From positions 32,644,468 to 32,708,467 of the forward strand of contig CM023453.1 of the NCBI GenBank assembly GCA_013339765.2: 64,000 nt of DNA, given 5' to 3'. A program made the translations under genes and the position numbers. Within the stretch, counting starts at the first letter, position 1, and every line of letters begins with the position of its first letter. Shown piece by piece: positions 61,084 to 64,000 of the stretch. The notes under the pieces are model-generated. The model had not been told where the DNA came from. It saw only the letters and a list, made by a program, of their open reading frames with translations, and did no database searches. Origin of the DNA: Haemaphysalis longicornis. Lineage: Eukaryota > Arthropoda > Arachnida > Ixodida > Ixodidae.

Positions 61084-61213
61084 AAGAGAGAGAGAGAGTG
61101 AGAGAAGAAGAGAGAGATAAGAAAGTGAGAGAAGAAGAAAGAGAGGAGACGAGACAGAGAGAGACAGACAGACAGAAGAGAGAGAGATGAGAGAGGAGAG
61201 GAGAGGAGAGAGT
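61084..61213. repeat. Imperfect (GA)n tract
   Basis: Purine-rich GA and GACA repeats with interruptions over about 130 bp. Confidence 0.9.
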
Positions 61214-62809
61214 CCTCTACATTGGTAAGGAGGGCTCTAGGCCTGTTGGGGGAAGGGAAATAAAGGATGGTATATGATGAAGTGGGCTCGAAGATGAAGT
61301 TGGCGGTAGTCTTTTTGGTGTCGTTATAAGAAGAGTGGAGCAGACCCGCCGTTCTGTACTGCTCAAGAAAGACCGCTTGACGGTTTAACTAGTGCGATTA
61401 AACAGCCTGTGATTTTTTTTTTGGCTGCTCCTATTTTTTTTTACTTTTATTGGTACAGAAGAATCAGCGGAAGGCACCACAGTCCAAGGCGATTGGAACT
61501 TGCGAGAAACGCGGACGAATTTGCATTCTCTCGAAGGGAAATTAAACGATGGTGTGCGCAGTGTTGCTCCAAGGGAGTGCACTGTATCTGGCCTTCTGTG
61601 TTAAAAACTATGCTAGTATTTAAGGCTACATGCGGTTGTTATTACGCAAATGGTCTGGCTACCTTTGTTATTGTTTTATAAATGTGGCTCATTAAAAGGT
61701 ATAAACTACTCTAAGGCACGCACATGGCTGGATTTGCCATGCTAACGGTAATTTGGCGTAAACATTGTTTTGCGGTGGCAGGACAACTGAGGCGAACCAT
61801 GGGAGGTGAGGCGATGATTTAATGTGTGAACAAAACAATGAAAGCAGGAGCCAGCCGGGCTGCGTAAGCACCGGTCTCCACTTGTTTGTCTTCGGAGGTT
61901 ACGGCCCTGAGGTGTGCGCCGATACCTGCTTCTGCCTCTTCTCGTCACAGTATAACACATCTTAATACAGGGCCCCACTGGCGATAAATTTAAGTCTGAA
62001 TGAGGGCGGAAGCGATTACTTCGATGCCCACGTACCTCGCCTAGCACTTCAACCGAAACGGCGAAGTTGTGGCAGTGTCACCAAACTCGATTTCGGTCCG
62101 AAGCGAGGTGACAGCGCGGGAGGTCATTTGTTCACGCCTGCACCCACATCAACGCCCTGTCGGCATCCCGGCGATGATCACCGCGGCGGGAAAATTCAAG
62201 CGGGGGAGGCATACGGAAGCGCCTAGAGTTATGGTGCGGGCTCGTTCGAACGCATGAGAAACGGTCGTTCACGTCACACCGGGGGCCCAAGCCAGCCGTA
62301 TGCGGTGGTGCGGCGTTTTCGGAGAGATCGAGCCCGTCCCTGCCGTTTAGAGCGTGTACTTAGCCGCATTCCGCCGCCGACGCGGCGCGCTGGCGCGCAT
62401 CCGTCTCTGTCGAGCCGCGGTTCGGGCCGCGCCTGTTTCCGCCTTGTTGAGGCCCCGGCACGCCTGCTAGCGCCGCGCTAGTCGCTTCACTTCGCACTCG
62501 CACGGCCGGTGTCGCCAAGACCCGCGCTCGCTGCGCGGTGTTCGATGCCGCCGCTGTGTACACGCATGTCAAAGGATGATGTGGGAGACCGTTAAGACAA
62601 TCAGTCTCCGAAGGAATAACCTCATAAAATACTTGACCCCCCCGTTACTGCCAACCGAGGGGGCAATGTTGAAGGTTTCGACGCAGACGACAGTATTAGC
62701 GGCGAGAAATTAAGCGTAAACAGATGTGCACATCTAAATCTAAACGTGCAAAGTCTGACGTTTCGCTTCCTTCCACGGAGCAAGAAAAAGAGGAGAAATT
62801 GTCCATTGT

Positions 62810-63000
62810 GCATGCGTGGCACGCTTGGCCCGCGATCCGCTTATACCGGAGCGGGCCGTCGAAAACGGTCAGCTAAAACTCTGTAATGTCGACCACGGCC
62901 AAGCGCGCCACGCATGCGCAATGGCGCTCCCGCTGGCTATCGGAGCGGAGCGGACCGCGAAGAACGGTCAGTTAAAACTCGCTAGTGTCCCATTGAAAAA
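62810..63000. repeat. Inverted repeat overlapping a tandem duplication
   Basis: 62810-62830 (GCATGCGTGGCACGCTTGG and two bases) and 62897-62917 are reverse complements with one mismatch in 21. Independently, GGAGCGG, CCG and ACGGTCAGYTAAAACTC repeat about 100 bp apart within 62850-62990. Confidence 0.75.
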
Positions 63001-63416
63001 CAACGCCTCCTGCGAAGATTCGTAGATGCGACGGCGAAGAAAAGGGCAGCGGCTCCTGATGAACGAAATGATGGTGGCCCCAACTGTTTCAGCCTCTCCC
63101 GCGACAGGTGCACTAATTTAACCGAGGCCAAACACTTGTGACGTCATCACGCCGCCATAGGAAGTGCCGTTTCCCTTTATGCTTTGTTCTTGCTCCGCGC
63201 TTACACTTCAGAACAGATAATCGCGGGGCCAGCTTTTACACGGCGCTAACGCTATCAAAGTATACTTGCAGATCAACGTACCGCAGCATAATTTTGCCGC
63301 TCCGTTCGGCGATAGCTTGTGCGATTCGATGTTGTGGGTGTAGGCAGACTGTACAGTCATGGCCTAATGAAATGCAAACACGAAAATTTGAACCAGAACA
63401 CGCAAAATCTGATTAA

Positions 63417-63571
63417 CTGATTGATTTGATTTGTTGTGGCGTTTAGGTCGCCAACGCTCCACAGGCGATGAGGCGCGCCTAGTGGAGGGCTCCGGATTAA
63501 TTTTGACCAGCTGGGGAACTAACTTGCGCCGAAATCTCGTACGCACGGGCGTTTTTGCTTTTCGCCTCCAT
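63417..63571 (-). repeat. Ruka-like SINE, truncated
   Basis: Minus-strand body from the GTTTAGGTCGCC end to TTTTCGCCTCCAT; the tRNA-like head is missing. Confidence 0.8.
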
Positions 63572-64000
63572 TGATATTTTATGACAGTGGTAACCAACCC
63601 TGGTAACCAACCTCTTTGCTCTTGCAAAAGTAGGGGGGGACCCCACGATCAGATGTATTGATCCGCGTCATAATGCCTAGCAATTTGCTCTTGCATGCAG
63701 CTACAGCCAGTCACATCTATTAGAAGCTCACTTTTATAGTGATGCACGTCAAACAATTTTCTCTGGCAGCTAACAGTCGGCTTTCTTGCATAGCTGTTAT
63801 GCTGAGCAAGAAGCCAACTTTAAGTAATCTGCTACGTGGAGGAATGTAATGAAAAAAATGTGGTTGATGCCTTTTTCATAGGAACCGGTAAAACACGAAA
63901 GTAAAACCTAACAGGAGAATTTATTCTGCATTAATATGAACTTGCACATCGCTATTTATATTACGCAGGTATGGCACCGTTCGACGCATCACCGTTAGAC

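Overview
The window looks like nuclear DNA of an arthropod, most likely a hard (ixodid) tick. It has large introns, at least nine copies of a short tRNA-derived SINE ending in (CAAT)n that resembles the Ruka-type SINE of ixodid ticks, a second tRNA-headed SINE family, RTE-like and I-like LINE fragments, and many microsatellites. No bacterial-type gene, operon or CRISPR array is visible. The species call is inference.

One gene can be defended: a plus-strand T-box transcription factor of the Tbx1/Tbx10 (Drosophila org-1) group, spread over about 48 kb. Seven coding exons (4266-4485, 16174-16489, 37353-37469, 38078-38234, 41096-41248, 47478-47545, 51911-52053) join with matching GT-AG sites and consistent phases into 391 codons plus one base. 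They give a start methionine, an eh1-like motif, a linker, a complete T-box of about 189 residues and the start of a C-terminal tail. The 3' end is not identified; exon 7 ends in phase 1, so at least one more exon lies downstream.

Layout: 1-3939, upstream flank with a split SINE and an RTE fragment; 3940-4660, CpG-rich 5' region with exon 1; 4486-16173, intron 1, with an I-like LINE, a twin hairpin and a 2.1-kb DNA transposon holding a nested MITE; 16490-37352, intron 2, the largest and richest in repeats; 37470-47477, introns 3 to 5, with a TTAA-flanked MITE; 47546-51910, intron 6, with a 1.1-kb hAT-type element; 52054-64000, intron 7 or 3' flank, with a Tigger/pogo remnant and more SINEs.

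No new multi-gene system was found. The most notable structures are a truncated SINE ending about 35 bp before the T-box exon 3 acceptor and in open frame with it, a pair of mutually exclusive hairpins just after the exon 5 donor, several DNA elements with readable terminal repeats and target duplications, and an inverted SINE pair whose leader is better conserved than the SINE itself.
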